NCBI RefSeq assembly: GCF_002007215.1
Contig: NZ_MUHX01000019.1
Location: 1 to 47,934 of the forward strand
Reading direction: 5' to 3'
From: Pyramidobacter sp. C12-8
GTDB taxonomy: Bacteria; Synergistota; Synergistia; Synergistales; Dethiosulfovibrionaceae
Length of the DNA stretch: 47,934 nt
This document shows positions 8,173 through 16,082 of the stretch, in pieces. Position 1 is the stretch's first letter; every line of letters starts with the position of its first letter. Position numbers and translations under genes: made by a program. Below the pieces are notes generated by a model. The model was not told where the DNA came from. It searched no databases and saw only the letters and a program-made list of their open reading frames with translations.

Positions 8173-9392
8173 AATTCTCCTATCGGGCCCGGTCTTCCGC
8201 CGGAGAGCTGCGAACGGGCGTGGTCGAGGGCACGAACGCGCGGGAAGCGGCGCGGCTTTTGCGTCGGCAGAGCCTGCTGCCGCTTGCGATCGAAGCCGGC
8301 GCTTCGGAAAAAGCGGCGCGGCCCGCGGCGTCGCTCTGGCGTAAACTGCGCGCTATCGGCACGATCCCGCTGCTGCAGAAAGCGTTGTTTTTCCGGGAGC
8401 TGGCGCTCTTCACCGCGGCGGGAATCCCGCTGGGCGTTTCCCTGCAGCGGCTTGCGGAGACGAGCCGCTGCGTTCCGATGATCGAAAAGATCCGGCGGGT
8501 GTGCCGGGGAGTCAACGGCGGACAAGCCATGAGCCGGGCGATGAGAGACGGCCGTTTTGGCGAGCCGGTCGACCGGATGATGCTCTCCGTCGGCGAAGAG
8601 ACCGGGCGGCTTTCCGAATCGCTGGAGCTTGTGGCGGAACGGTACGAGCGCCGTGAACGGCTGCGCTCCCAAATTTTTTCCGCGCTGACCTATCCGGCGC
8701 TGGTGTTGTTCTTCTCTCTTGCGGTGCTTTTGGTTATGTTCGTTTTCGTTCTGCCGAAGTTCCACGAGATTTTCGCGCGTCTGAAAATTCCCATGCCGGC
8801 GCTCACGGCTCGGCTTTTTTACGTGAGCGGACATCTTCCGCTGATCCTGTCTTTCCTGTTTGCCGGCTTGGCTGCCGCCGCCGGCGCGCTCTGGGGGCTG
8901 CGCCGGGTGCCCGGGGCGCGTTTGGCGATCGACCGTCTGCGGCTGAAGGTCCCCGTCGTCGGCGCGCTGCGGGCGAAAGCGGCGCTGGCGCGTTCGCTGC
9001 GCAGTCTGGGGCTGCTGCTGAAATCCGGCGTGCCGTTGCTGCGTTCGCTCGAGCTCAGCGCGGAAACTTCTCGCAACACCGCGATGGCCCGGACGCTGAT
9101 GGAACTGCACGACGCCGCTTCCCGGGGAGTCGGCCTGGCGGCTCGGGCCCGGGAACTGGCTCTGCTGCAGCCGGTCACGGCGACTTTGATCGCGGCGGGG
9201 GAGCAGACTGGGAAAATGGACGAAATGTTGCTGCGGGCCGCAGAGTGGCATGAAAGAGCGCTCGACGAGGGGATCAAACGGCTGACGTCCGTCCTCGAAC
9301 CGCTGTTGATCATCGCGGTCGGGCTGGCGGCCGCGGTCGTCGTCGCGGCGATCTTTCTGCCGATTTTGCAGGCGGTGCGGTCGTTCTCATGA
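8169..9392 (+). CDS. pilC: inner-membrane platform protein PilC (GspF family)
   Basis: This 407-residue protein has two repeated GspF cytoplasmic domains: residues about 65-190 (LFFRELALFTAAGIPL and VGEETGRLSESLE) and about 265-390 (LLKSGVPLLRSLELS and AAGEQTGKMDEML). Each is followed by hydrophobic helices, with three transmembrane segments expected. It couples PilB/PilT motion to pilin insertion or extraction. The start overlaps the pilT stop (ATGA at 8169-8172), and its own stop overlaps the next start in the same way. Confidence 0.92.
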   Translation: MKFSYRARSSAGELRTGVVEGTNAREAARLLRRQSLLPLAIEAGASEKAARPAASLWRKLRAIGTIPLLQKALFFRELALFTAAGIPLGVSLQRLAETSRCVPMIEKIRRVCRGVNGGQAMSRAMRDGRFGEPVDRMMLSVGEETGRLSESLELVAERYERRERLRSQIFSALTYPALVLFFSLAVLLVMFVFVLPKFHEIFARLKIPMPALTARLFYVSGHLPLILSFLFAGLAAAAGALWGLRRVPGARLAIDRLRLKVPVVGALRAKAALARSLRSLGLLLKSGVPLLRSLELSAETSRNTAMARTLMELHDAASRGVGLAARARELALLQPVTATLIAAGEQTGKMDEMLLRAAEWHERALDEGIKRLTSVLEPLLIIAVGLAAAVVVAAIFLPILQAVRSFS

Positions 9393-9751
9393 CGAGGGAC
9401 GAGATGAGAAAAGGTTTTCTGCTGGTCGAGTGCCTGATCGCCGCGGCGCTCGCGGCTGTTTTTCTGCCTCTGCTGGCCTCCGCCTTTACGGAAAACCTGC
9501 ACGCCGCCGTTGAGCTTCGCCGTCGTCAGGAAGCCTGGCGGGGGGCGCTTTCGTGCGTCGAGGAAGTGGAGGCGTTGGGGAAGGTCCCTTCGCCAGAGAA
9601 GCTGTTGGAAAATTTTTCCAGCGGCTTCGCTTCGTTTGACGTTTCTGTCGACCTGTCGCCTTCGACGGAGGGAAGGATCTGTACGGTCCTGGTGACCTGG
9701 CCGGGACGGGGAGAAACGCGCGAAGTCAGGCTGTCCAGGCGGATTCGCTGA
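9389..9751 (+). CDS. small prepilin-like protein
   Basis: This 120-residue protein has leader MTRDEMRKG followed by FLLVECLIAAALAAVFLPLL. Gly at -1, Phe at +1 and Glu at +5 form a textbook prepilin peptidase site. The C-terminal domain is small (about 75 residues) and unrecognised. It is probably a minor pilin (PilV/GspI-like). A major pilin would usually be longer, highly expressed and separately transcribed. A second in-frame ATG at 9404 is less likely, because the first overlaps the pilC stop. Confidence 0.75.
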   Translation: MTRDEMRKGFLLVECLIAAALAAVFLPLLASAFTENLHAAVELRRRQEAWRGALSCVEEVEALGKVPSPEKLLENFSSGFASFDVSVDLSPSTEGRICTVLVTWPGRGETREVRLSRRIR

Positions 9752-9780
9752 AGCGGTGTGCTCGGGGAAGGAGCGGGACG

Positions 9781-10686
9781 ATGCTGTGGAAACGGAGAAC
9801 TGAACGCTGCGCGGGGGCGGCGCTGGCGCTGCGCGATCGCTGTGCGTGCTACGGCGAACTTTTGCGGGAAGGCGGACGGGCGCGGCTCGTCAACGCCGAT
9901 AAAATCTCTCTTCCCGACGGGGTGGTCAGCCGCGGACATCTGGTGGACGGGGCGGCCCTGGGCGCGTTTCTGCGCAGAAAATTGGCGTTCCGCTGGGGCA
10001 GGCTCCCTTTCGCCGTAGGGATCCCGTCGGCCGACTGCATTTTTCAGCTGTTTTCCCTGCCGGCGGCCGATCTGGAAGAGGCGCGCGCCTCCATGGCGTG
10101 GTGTTTTTCCGATTATTTCCCGTTCGATTTCGGCGAAGCGCTGTTCGATCTCTGCGAGGCGGCCGCGCCGGCCGGCGCCCGGCTGAGCCTTGTGGGCGCG
10201 GCCTGTGCGAAGGCGCAGGTTGTGCCGTTTCTCGAAAGTCTGCGCGGCTCGCGGGGGCGCGTTTTCGCCGCGGAACCGCAGATCGTCGCCTCGACGCGCG
10301 CTTTCGCTTCCGTCATCGCCGCAGAGCGTTTCCTGCTGGTCATGGCACGCGAAGGTTCGCTGCACTGCGCGTTCGTCTCCGAGGGGAGCGGCTTGGTCTT
10401 CCGCAGCGTCGCCCTCCCGGCCGAAGAGTTTGCCTGGAATTCGCAGATGTGTTCGGAAATAAACAGGACCTTGGATTATGTTTCCGAAAACTTCGGCGGG
10501 ACCGCGCCGCCGGTTTATATCGCAAAAGACGCCTCCGCGCCGGCCGCGCTCCCGTTCGGCAATCTGCGCGCGGCGGCGCGGGAGATCGATTTCGACGGAG
10601 TCTGTCCGGCGGCTCTCGTGCCTCCGGCCGATCCCGGCTGGTACGACGTCGTCGGTTTGCTGCTGAGGTTCGCTCATGAAGACTGA
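9781..10686 (+). CDS. pilM: PilM-like pilus alignment protein
   Basis: This 301-residue protein has no signal peptide or membrane helix and sits directly before PilN/PilO/PilP, the conserved pilM position. The segment AVGIPSADCIFQLFSLPAAD followed by an acidic stretch and CFSDYFPFDF matches the PilM pattern (a substrate-binding turn, then a P-F-x-x-x-E-like helix). PilM is an actin-fold cytoplasmic protein that binds the PilN N-terminus and links the motor to the envelope complex. Sequence conservation is low and the call relies partly on synteny. It overlaps pilN by 11 bp. Confidence 0.7.
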   Translation: MLWKRRTERCAGAALALRDRCACYGELLREGGRARLVNADKISLPDGVVSRGHLVDGAALGAFLRRKLAFRWGRLPFAVGIPSADCIFQLFSLPAADLEEARASMAWCFSDYFPFDFGEALFDLCEAAAPAGARLSLVGAACAKAQVVPFLESLRGSRGRVFAAEPQIVASTRAFASVIAAERFLLVMAREGSLHCAFVSEGSGLVFRSVALPAEEFAWNSQMCSEINRTLDYVSENFGGTAPPVYIAKDASAPAALPFGNLRAAAREIDFDGVCPAALVPPADPGWYDVVGLLLRFAHED

Positions 10687-11209
10687 ATTCAATTTGCTGC
10701 CGGCTTCCTATTTCGAGCCGGTCGAGCCGGGATGGAAGCGCTTTCTGCGCGAATACGGGGCATTTGCCGTGATGTTTTTGTGTTTTTTGCAGTTTTTTAT
10801 CTGCGCGCTGACGCTGTGGCCGCGTCTGCAGTCGCAGTACGCCGCGGTTTTGGAAGCGGAGCGCGAAGCGGCGGCGGCCGCGGCGCGTCTGAGCGAAGTG
10901 TGCGGGGAGCTTGAAGCGCACGACGGTCAGCTCAGGGCCATGATCGAGCACGGGCAAAGCTCGGCGCCGGCGCTTGAAATCCTGACGGCGCTCGCCGGCG
11001 CCTTGCCGGAGACGGGGGAGCTGGAAGCCGTCGCGGCGGACCGGGAACGCTGTCGGATCGAGATCCTGTTCGCCGATCGCGAGAGCGTGGATCACGTCTT
11101 CGAAAAGCTTGCGCGTCTGCCCTACGCGCCGCTGCGAATCACGGAGCGCCGGCTTCTGAGCGGCGGAAGTCTGCTCCTGTGTCTGGAAGGAACGAGGCGG
11201 GGACGATGA
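10676..11209 (+). CDS. pilN: PilN-like inner-membrane alignment protein
   Basis: This 177-residue protein begins MKTEFNLLPASYFEP. The short cytoplasmic NLLP-type motif is the known PilM-binding segment of PilN. A single hydrophobic helix (about residues 30-52), a periplasmic coiled coil (EAEREAAAAAARLSEVCGEL) and a small ferredoxin-like domain follow. With PilO it should form the periplasmic frame of the pilus machine. Its stop overlaps the next start (ATGA). Confidence 0.8.
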   Translation: MKTEFNLLPASYFEPVEPGWKRFLREYGAFAVMFLCFLQFFICALTLWPRLQSQYAAVLEAEREAAAAAARLSEVCGELEAHDGQLRAMIEHGQSSAPALEILTALAGALPETGELEAVAADRERCRIEILFADRESVDHVFEKLARLPYAPLRITERRLLSGGSLLLCLEGTRRGR

Positions 11210-11727
11210 AAAAACTCACGGTGACGGCGCCCGTTTTTCGCGGGCTGGCGGCCGTCGCGCTGATGCTTGCCGTGGTGTGGGCTCAGAGTCGGATCGTGTC
11301 CCGCATCGACGATCTGAAAACGCGCACGGTGGAGCTGCGGCTGCTCGCCGAGCGCCGCGGAGCCCGCGCAGAAACGCTGACGGCTCGGATCGCCGCTTTG
11401 CGGGAAGAGCGGGATCGTTTCGACAAACTGCCGATCGTTCCGGCAGACACGCCCGAAGATTTGAAGGCGGCGCTGGAACAGGGCGCGCTGGCGGCACAGG
11501 TCGAGTGCGCCGTGTCCCTGTCGCCGGATCCCGATCGGCTTGGGGCGGTGCGTCTCGAGGCGGCTTTGCGGGCGCGGGGGCAGGGCATCCGCGCCTTTTT
11601 GAGCGAACTGCTGGCGCGCCGCGAGTTTTTTTGCATCGACCGCGTGGAGGCGCGCCGTACCGGCGAGCGGTCGTTCGGCGTGGACATGACGCTGTCGGCC
11701 TTTTTGCGGAAGGGGGCGGCGTCGTGA
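11206..11727 (+). CDS. pilO: PilO-like inner-membrane alignment protein
   Basis: This 173-residue protein starts at ATG 11206, chosen for the ATGA overlap with pilN. It has a short basic N-terminus, one hydrophobic helix (about residues 10-28), a coiled-coil stretch rich in Glu and Arg (to about residue 75), and a C-terminal alpha/beta domain. This bitopic layout and position are those of PilO, the partner of PilN. No sequence motif is decisive, so the call is by architecture and synteny. Confidence 0.72.
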   Translation: MKKLTVTAPVFRGLAAVALMLAVVWAQSRIVSRIDDLKTRTVELRLLAERRGARAETLTARIAALREERDRFDKLPIVPADTPEDLKAALEQGALAAQVECAVSLSPDPDRLGAVRLEAALRARGQGIRAFLSELLARREFFCIDRVEARRTGERSFGVDMTLSAFLRKGAAS

Positions 11728-12197
11728 GCGCGATTCCCGGCAAGATCAGGACGGCGGCCGGCGTTTTCTGTTGGGGCTGCGCGATCCTTTCGTTGATTTT
11801 CACCGTCTTCTGGCAGCGTCGGCTCTTTCGTCCCGCGAAAATCGCCGTCGCGGCGGCGGCGCCCGAGGAACCGGCGCCGGTCGCGCGGAGCACCGAACTG
11901 GAACGGATTCTGCAGCGGCGGCTCGACGTCCTGAAGCGGGCGGCGGCGTGGGACGAATCATGGGACGGCGGCGACGATGCTTCGCCGGATGGGATCCTGA
12001 ATCGTCCCCTTTTGGCGCTGCGCGGCGTCGTTTCGTCCGGCGGCCGGCAGTGGGCAGCCGTGGCCGTCGAAGGGGCGGCGGGGACGGTCCTGGCCGTCCC
12101 CGGGCAATCGCTGAACGGCGTGAGGATCCTGACGATCGGGCAGACGGGCATGACCTGTCAGTGGCGCGGGCAAAAATTTTTCGTGCCGCTGGAATAG
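11724..12197 (+). CDS. pilP: PilP/GspC-like pilot or linker protein
   Basis: A GTG at 11724 overlaps the pilO stop and gives 157 residues. The N-terminus carries one hydrophobic helix (AAGVFCWGCAILSLIFTVFW). A Pro/Ala linker, a helix (ELERILQRRLDVLKRA) and a small beta-rich domain ending WRGQKFFVPLE follow. PilP and GspC homology regions are such small beta domains linking inner-membrane proteins to the secretin. PilP is normally a lipoprotein; no lipobox is evident, so the protein is a signal-anchored variant. The gene sits just before the secretin. Confidence 0.6.
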   Translation: MSAIPGKIRTAAGVFCWGCAILSLIFTVFWQRRLFRPAKIAVAAAAPEEPAPVARSTELERILQRRLDVLKRAAAWDESWDGGDDASPDGILNRPLLALRGVVSSGGRQWAAVAVEGAAGTVLAVPGQSLNGVRILTIGQTGMTCQWRGQKFFVPLE

Positions 12198-12206
12198 GAG
12201 GGGCGT

Positions 12207-13907
12207 ATGAATCCGAAGAAGCATTGCGCGGCGCTTGCATTGTTCCTGTTTCCCCTTTTCCTGCCGGCGGAACTTGCGGCAGGAACGCGCGCGGAGCCCC
12301 GGCTCTGGGCGCTTCGCGTGGAACAGGCCGGGGATTCGCATATCGTGTTGTCCTTGGAGGGGCAGGCGTTGAAACGCCCAGAACTGGCTTACAGGAATGA
12401 AAATTCCCTGACGCTGGTGCTCGAAGGCGTGCGCTTCCCCGCGCTGAACTACGAGCGCGATCTCGATACGCCGCTGGTCCCTCATATCAAAGTGGAAGAC
12501 TCCAACCGCAGCACGCTGATCACGCTTTTCTGCGAAGAGCCCTTGCAGCTCGGCGACGTCAGAGGGGCCGGGAGCGGCCGCATGCGGATCCGCTTCGCAA
12601 AAGGCGGGCGCGCCCGGGATCGGGAACAAACGCCGATTCTGCAGGAAGGCGGAGACGCCGGGCGCATTTCGTCGAAAAAGATCTCCATGAACCTGAAAGA
12701 CTGCGATCTGGCGGACGTCTTCCGCCTCCTCGGCGCGATGGCGGACGTGAACATCGTCGTCGACGCCTCGGTGCCGCAGAACGCGAGGATGACGCTGGCC
12801 TTCAGGGAGGCCCCCTTCGCGGACGTGTTTCAGTTCGTGCTCCGTTCTCAGAATCTCGGCTTCAGCGTCGTTGGCCGGACCGTCGTCGTCGGCGCGAAAA
12901 ATTCGCTGGGCCTGCTGACGGGGCGCCTGACGACCAAGAGTTATCACGTCGCCTATGCGGAGGCGCAGAAGACCGCGCCCCTGCTGAAAGACCTGGCGGA
13001 GCTCGCTTCGCCGGCCAACAGAGTGCTGGTCGACGAGCGCCAGAATCTGATCATCGTCACGGGAACGGCCTTTCAGCAGGAAAAAGTGCGGCGAACGCTC
13101 CGCCTGCTCGACGCGCCGGGACGGCAGGTGATGCTCAAGGCGCGCATCATCGAGGTGAACGACGACGCGAGCGACCAGCTCGAAACGGCCCTCAACGCCG
13201 TTTACGACTGGTGGTGGGGCAGTTACCAGAACGGCGCGCTCTCGGCGGGATTCGCGCAGAGCGGTCACAAGCCCGGCACGGCCGAGGGGCCGCTGGGGAA
13301 TCTGGACACTTCCGCCAATCTTCCCGGCGAGATCGGCAGCGGCATCGTCCGGCTGGCCGGCACGGCGACGCGGATGCTGGATTTTCGCCTTCACACTCTG
13401 GTGGAACAGAAAAAAGCGCGCGTCCTGGCGGATCCTACGGTGACCGTGCTCGACGGCGAAAAAGCGACCGTGAAGCTCGTGGAAAAACTGAAATACGTGT
13501 CGCGGCGCGACGACGCGCAGAATCCGACCTACGACGACGAAGAAGTCGGCCCCAAACTGGAAGTGACGCCCCGGATCGGACGTGGCGGCATGATCACCGT
13601 CGGCGTCTCCCTGGCGACAGGCGAGGTGATCCAGTGGATCCGCGGCGGTCAGGGCGAACAGATCCCGCAGACGAACTCCCGCACCGTCGAAACGAAGATC
13701 CGCGTGCGCGACGGCGAGCCGTTCGTGATCGGCGGCCTGTTCAAGGAAAGCCGTTCGCGCACGCGCGCCGCCGTGCCGATTCTGAGCAGCATCCCGCTGA
13801 TCGGCGAGCTTTTCAAAGCCAAACTCGATAAAAAAACGCGCAGCCAGGTCGTGATGATTTTGATCCCCTATATTCTTGAAATCCCCGACCTTGAAAAGAG
13901 CTTCTGA
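12207..13907 (+). CDS. pilQ: type IV pilus secretin PilQ
   Basis: This 566-residue protein begins with a signal peptide (residues 1-24, cleavage near AELAAG). An AMIN domain (about 30-130) is followed by a STN/N0 domain (KISMNLKDCDLADVFRLLGA, about residue 155). Next come secretin N-domain repeats (KSYHVAYAEAQKTAPLL) and a C-terminal secretin barrel with VRDGEPFVIGGL and ILSSIPLIGELF near residue 520. It should form the outer-membrane pore for the pilus. A single AMIN domain is typical of shorter PilQ forms. The start ATG 12207 follows GGAGGGG. It is the last gene of the pilus operon. Confidence 0.92.
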   Translation: MNPKKHCAALALFLFPLFLPAELAAGTRAEPRLWALRVEQAGDSHIVLSLEGQALKRPELAYRNENSLTLVLEGVRFPALNYERDLDTPLVPHIKVEDSNRSTLITLFCEEPLQLGDVRGAGSGRMRIRFAKGGRARDREQTPILQEGGDAGRISSKKISMNLKDCDLADVFRLLGAMADVNIVVDASVPQNARMTLAFREAPFADVFQFVLRSQNLGFSVVGRTVVVGAKNSLGLLTGRLTTKSYHVAYAEAQKTAPLLKDLAELASPANRVLVDERQNLIIVTGTAFQQEKVRRTLRLLDAPGRQVMLKARIIEVNDDASDQLETALNAVYDWWWGSYQNGALSAGFAQSGHKPGTAEGPLGNLDTSANLPGEIGSGIVRLAGTATRMLDFRLHTLVEQKKARVLADPTVTVLDGEKATVKLVEKLKYVSRRDDAQNPTYDDEEVGPKLEVTPRIGRGGMITVGVSLATGEVIQWIRGGQGEQIPQTNSRTVETKIRVRDGEPFVIGGLFKESRSRTRAAVPILSSIPLIGELFKAKLDKKTRSQVVMILIPYILEIPDLEKSF

Positions 13908-13998
13908 AAAAATGTCGCTGTGACCGTTCATTGAAAGAGCCGCTCGAAAGCTCCCGCGTCTTACTTTTCGGTCCGTTGCGCTGGGACTGCAGACCTGC

Positions 13999-14080
13999 CG
14001 GCGCGGCCGGAGCGCGTGCGCCTGACTGCGCGAATATAAAAGGCAATCCGGCCGCGCCGAGGCGCTGCGGACGGATTGCC
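13999..14080. repeat. two overlapping inverted repeats after the pilus operon
   Basis: CGGCGCGGCCGGA (13999-14011) is an exact reverse complement of TCCGGCCGCGCCG (14047-14059). Separately, GGCAATCCG (14042-14050) pairs exactly with CGGATTGCC (14072-14080). The two stems share 14047-14050 and so cannot form together. No immediate long T-run follows, so this may be a Rho-associated end of the pilus transcript, a small structured RNA, or a switch-like element. The 13908-14211 interval holds no convincing gene. Confidence 0.6.
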
Positions 14081-14211
14081 ATGTCCTTTTACAGGCGGCT
14101 TTTTCAGCAGGCGGGAGTCTTTGTGCTGTTTTTGAAAAGATTCAAAGTGGTTACAAAAGCCTAAAGCATCTGCAATTCTGTGAAAATGGACGCGGCGTGT
14201 ATTTTTTTATG

Positions 14212-14239
14212 TGTGAAACGGCGGCTTTTCTGTTATACT
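14212..14239 (+). promoter_or_regulatory. candidate promoter of the Lys/Ala-rich protein gene
   Basis: TGTGAA (14212-14217), a 16-bp spacer and TATACT (14234-14239) lie about 85 bp before the start codon. The -10 box is good and the -35 box weak. Confidence 0.4.
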
Positions 14240-14324
14240 TTTCGATGCGGATATATTTCGAAGGCGCCGCCGCGATCTTTTGAAAGCAGATCGCGAAAAA
14301 GGCGAAAATCGAAAGGACGATGAC

Positions 14325-15602
14325 ATGATGAGAATCGGAAAGAGAGCGAAAACCCTGACGTCGATACTTCTGATGTGCGCGCTGGCATTCTCGGGCTTTC
14401 CCGCGGCGGCCGTCGCGGCAGGCGCCGCGCCCGCGGCGAAGAGAGCCGCCCCTGCCGCGAAAAAAGCGCCGGCGGCGAAGAAATCCGCGAAGAAGAAAGA
14501 CGCCGCGAAAACGAAGAAAAAAGCGCCGAAGAAAACCACCATTCCAAAGAAATACGCCGCGCAGATCCTGAGGGAACACGACGCGTACATCGAGGCGTTC
14601 ATCAACGCGGAAATGGGCGCCAGGTATTACTGCAAACGGATCCACGACGCCATCTACCGGGGCAAAAAGACGCCTTCGCAGGAAGAACTGGACGCCATGG
14701 CGTACGAGGTGACGCGGCTGAGAAAGGAACTGAGTTCCGTGGCGAAGAGGTACGCCCTCAACATCCGCGTGGCGAAGAGGATGGCGGTGTCTTTCATGAA
14801 CGAAGAGGAGCGGACGATGCTGGCCGAAGCGCTGAGCTTTCTGTTCGCGACTCCGGCCTATGCGGCGCCTTTCAACCTGTCCAGTCTCGACGGCATCGAG
14901 GCGGGACTCAACAGCATCGCGGACGGCACTCCGGATATCAACGTGCCGGCCGCCGAGATCGACAGGCTCCGCAAGGAGGAGAAGAAACGGCAGCGGGAAA
15001 TGGAGGCCAAATATCCCCAGGCCCGAAAAGACCGGATAAAAGCAGAAATGGCGGACGCCCGGCTGGACGCGGCCATTTCTGGTACGCTTGGCTACGTCGC
15101 CAGAGCCGGCGAGGTGGCTGCGGCCGGAACCGCTGCTGTCGCAGGCCTCGCTCTTTTCTTTCTCAGCGCTCCGTCATTAGCACCCGCGGTGGCTGGAATG
15201 GTGGGTACTACTGCAGGCACGTATGGTGCAGTTTTTGTCGTTACCAGTGGGGTAGTGGGGAGTGGGTTAGCGGCGGGCGATTCGATTCTGGGTTTTGTCG
15301 ATGTCGCGACTGATAAAGATCGCAGCACTGAACGGAAGGATTTTAAAAAGATAACCGTGGCAGTCAATGCCGTAAACGTGGTCCAAGGAGCGGTAACCAT
15401 ATCCTCGGAGACCGAGGCAATAAAAGCAGTCGTCGATGGTATAGGCTGGGTGCAAAGTTATGAGGACATGCTTGACGCTTGTGAGGATCCCAAGGCTCCC
15501 GGGCGCAAAGGGGCAAAAGCCGTCAAGCGCGCCGCGGAATCCGCCAGCGACGCGAAACGGGAAAACAAGGACAACGGCGGCCACGACGGCTGCGGGCACT
15601 GA
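14325..15602 (+). CDS. exported Lys/Ala-rich protein of unknown function
   Basis: ATG 14325 (or 14328) follows AAAGGA by 7 bp and opens 425 residues. A signal peptide (to about residue 30, AAVAAGAAPA) is followed by low-complexity PAAKK/AKKK repeats (about 31-75), as in histone-H1-like or TolA-like linkers. A helical, charged domain runs from about 75 to 240. A Gly/Ala/Val-rich hydrophobic stretch (about 250-325) could span or insert into a membrane, and the His/Asp-rich tail ends GGHDGCGH. The DNA for about 15150-15470 is clearly less GC-rich, with codons unlike the first half, suggesting a replaced 3' segment. I do not recognise the family. It has its own promoter and stands alone. Confidence 0.7.
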   Translation: MMRIGKRAKTLTSILLMCALAFSGFPAAAVAAGAAPAAKRAAPAAKKAPAAKKSAKKKDAAKTKKKAPKKTTIPKKYAAQILREHDAYIEAFINAEMGARYYCKRIHDAIYRGKKTPSQEELDAMAYEVTRLRKELSSVAKRYALNIRVAKRMAVSFMNEEERTMLAEALSFLFATPAYAAPFNLSSLDGIEAGLNSIADGTPDINVPAAEIDRLRKEEKKRQREMEAKYPQARKDRIKAEMADARLDAAISGTLGYVARAGEVAAAGTAAVAGLALFFLSAPSLAPAVAGMVGTTAGTYGAVFVVTSGVVGSGLAAGDSILGFVDVATDKDRSTERKDFKKITVAVNAVNVVQGAVTISSETEAIKAVVDGIGWVQSYEDMLDACEDPKAPGRKGAKAVKRAAESASDAKRENKDNGGHDGCGH

Positions 15603-15814
15603 CCGACCACCGGCGGCTCTCGCCGCGGCGTTGTGTGGCGGCAGCCGGGTCTGATCGATCTCGCGTGCTGAAATAATGGGCGTGGGGCGCCGCGCGCAAA
15701 AAATTCCGCCGGCCGGTTTCGGGGCGAAGCCGCGCGGGCGCCGCCGCATCGATCTTGCCCGCCGACGCTTCCGGCACGAGTCGGTTCCTTTGACGCCGAC
15801 GGGATTTGTTCCTG
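15603..15814. other. gene-free spacer before the IS remnant
   Basis: This GC-rich stretch contains no frame with a ribosome binding site or recognisable protein features and no clear T-run terminator. Together with the IS remnant that follows and the efp leader it makes up the 480 bp between the two genes. Confidence 0.35.
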
Positions 15815-15970
15815 TGCGATATCGTTTTTTTGTTTTTCCATAACGCCGCGCCTTCATGGGCGCTCCCAAGCGGGCCTGCGCGCTTCCACGGGCCCGCTTC
15901 CCTTTTATGAACGGCCCCCGGTGCGTCCCGGCGGAATCGTCCGCCGTCGGAGCTTACGCGCGGCATTATC
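15815..15970 (-). mobile_element. decayed fragment related to the transposase at the right window edge
   Basis: Several blocks align with the transposase 3' region at 47500-47760. GATATC is followed by an AT-rich run. Then comes CATGGG, then a GCGGGC...GCGC...GCCCGC hairpin and a CTTTT tract (15856-15905 against 47540-47590). Finally AATCGTCCGCCG is followed by GGA/GGAGC (near 15934-15950 against 47733-47750). About 110 bp present in the right-edge copy is missing here. No reading frame survives. Confidence 0.5.
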
Positions 15971-15991
15971 GTTGAACGACGACACACGCTC

Positions 15992-16020
15992 TTGCAAATG
16001 GAGTGAAAACACATTAGAAT
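15992..16020 (+). promoter_or_regulatory. candidate promoter for efp
   Basis: TTGCAA (15992-15997), a 17-bp spacer and TAGAAT (16015-16020) lie 63 bp before the efp start. It could be the main promoter for the long housekeeping run that follows. Confidence 0.55.
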
Positions 16021-16082
16021 TAAACGTCATGGCTGTCTGCATTCGCGGCAGAGAAACAGATTCTCGGGAGGGTACGTAACAA

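Noticed and set aside
2523-13907. Type II secretion system rather than type IV pilus
   Set aside because: PilT, PilM, PilN, PilO and a PilY1-like propeller point to a pilus; a retraction ATPase is not part of type II secretion. The GspK-like gene alone does not outweigh this.
13931-14164. Small protein gene between pilQ and the Lys/Ala-rich gene
   Set aside because: No ribosome site and no protein-like pattern; it overlaps the paired inverted repeats, which better explain the region.
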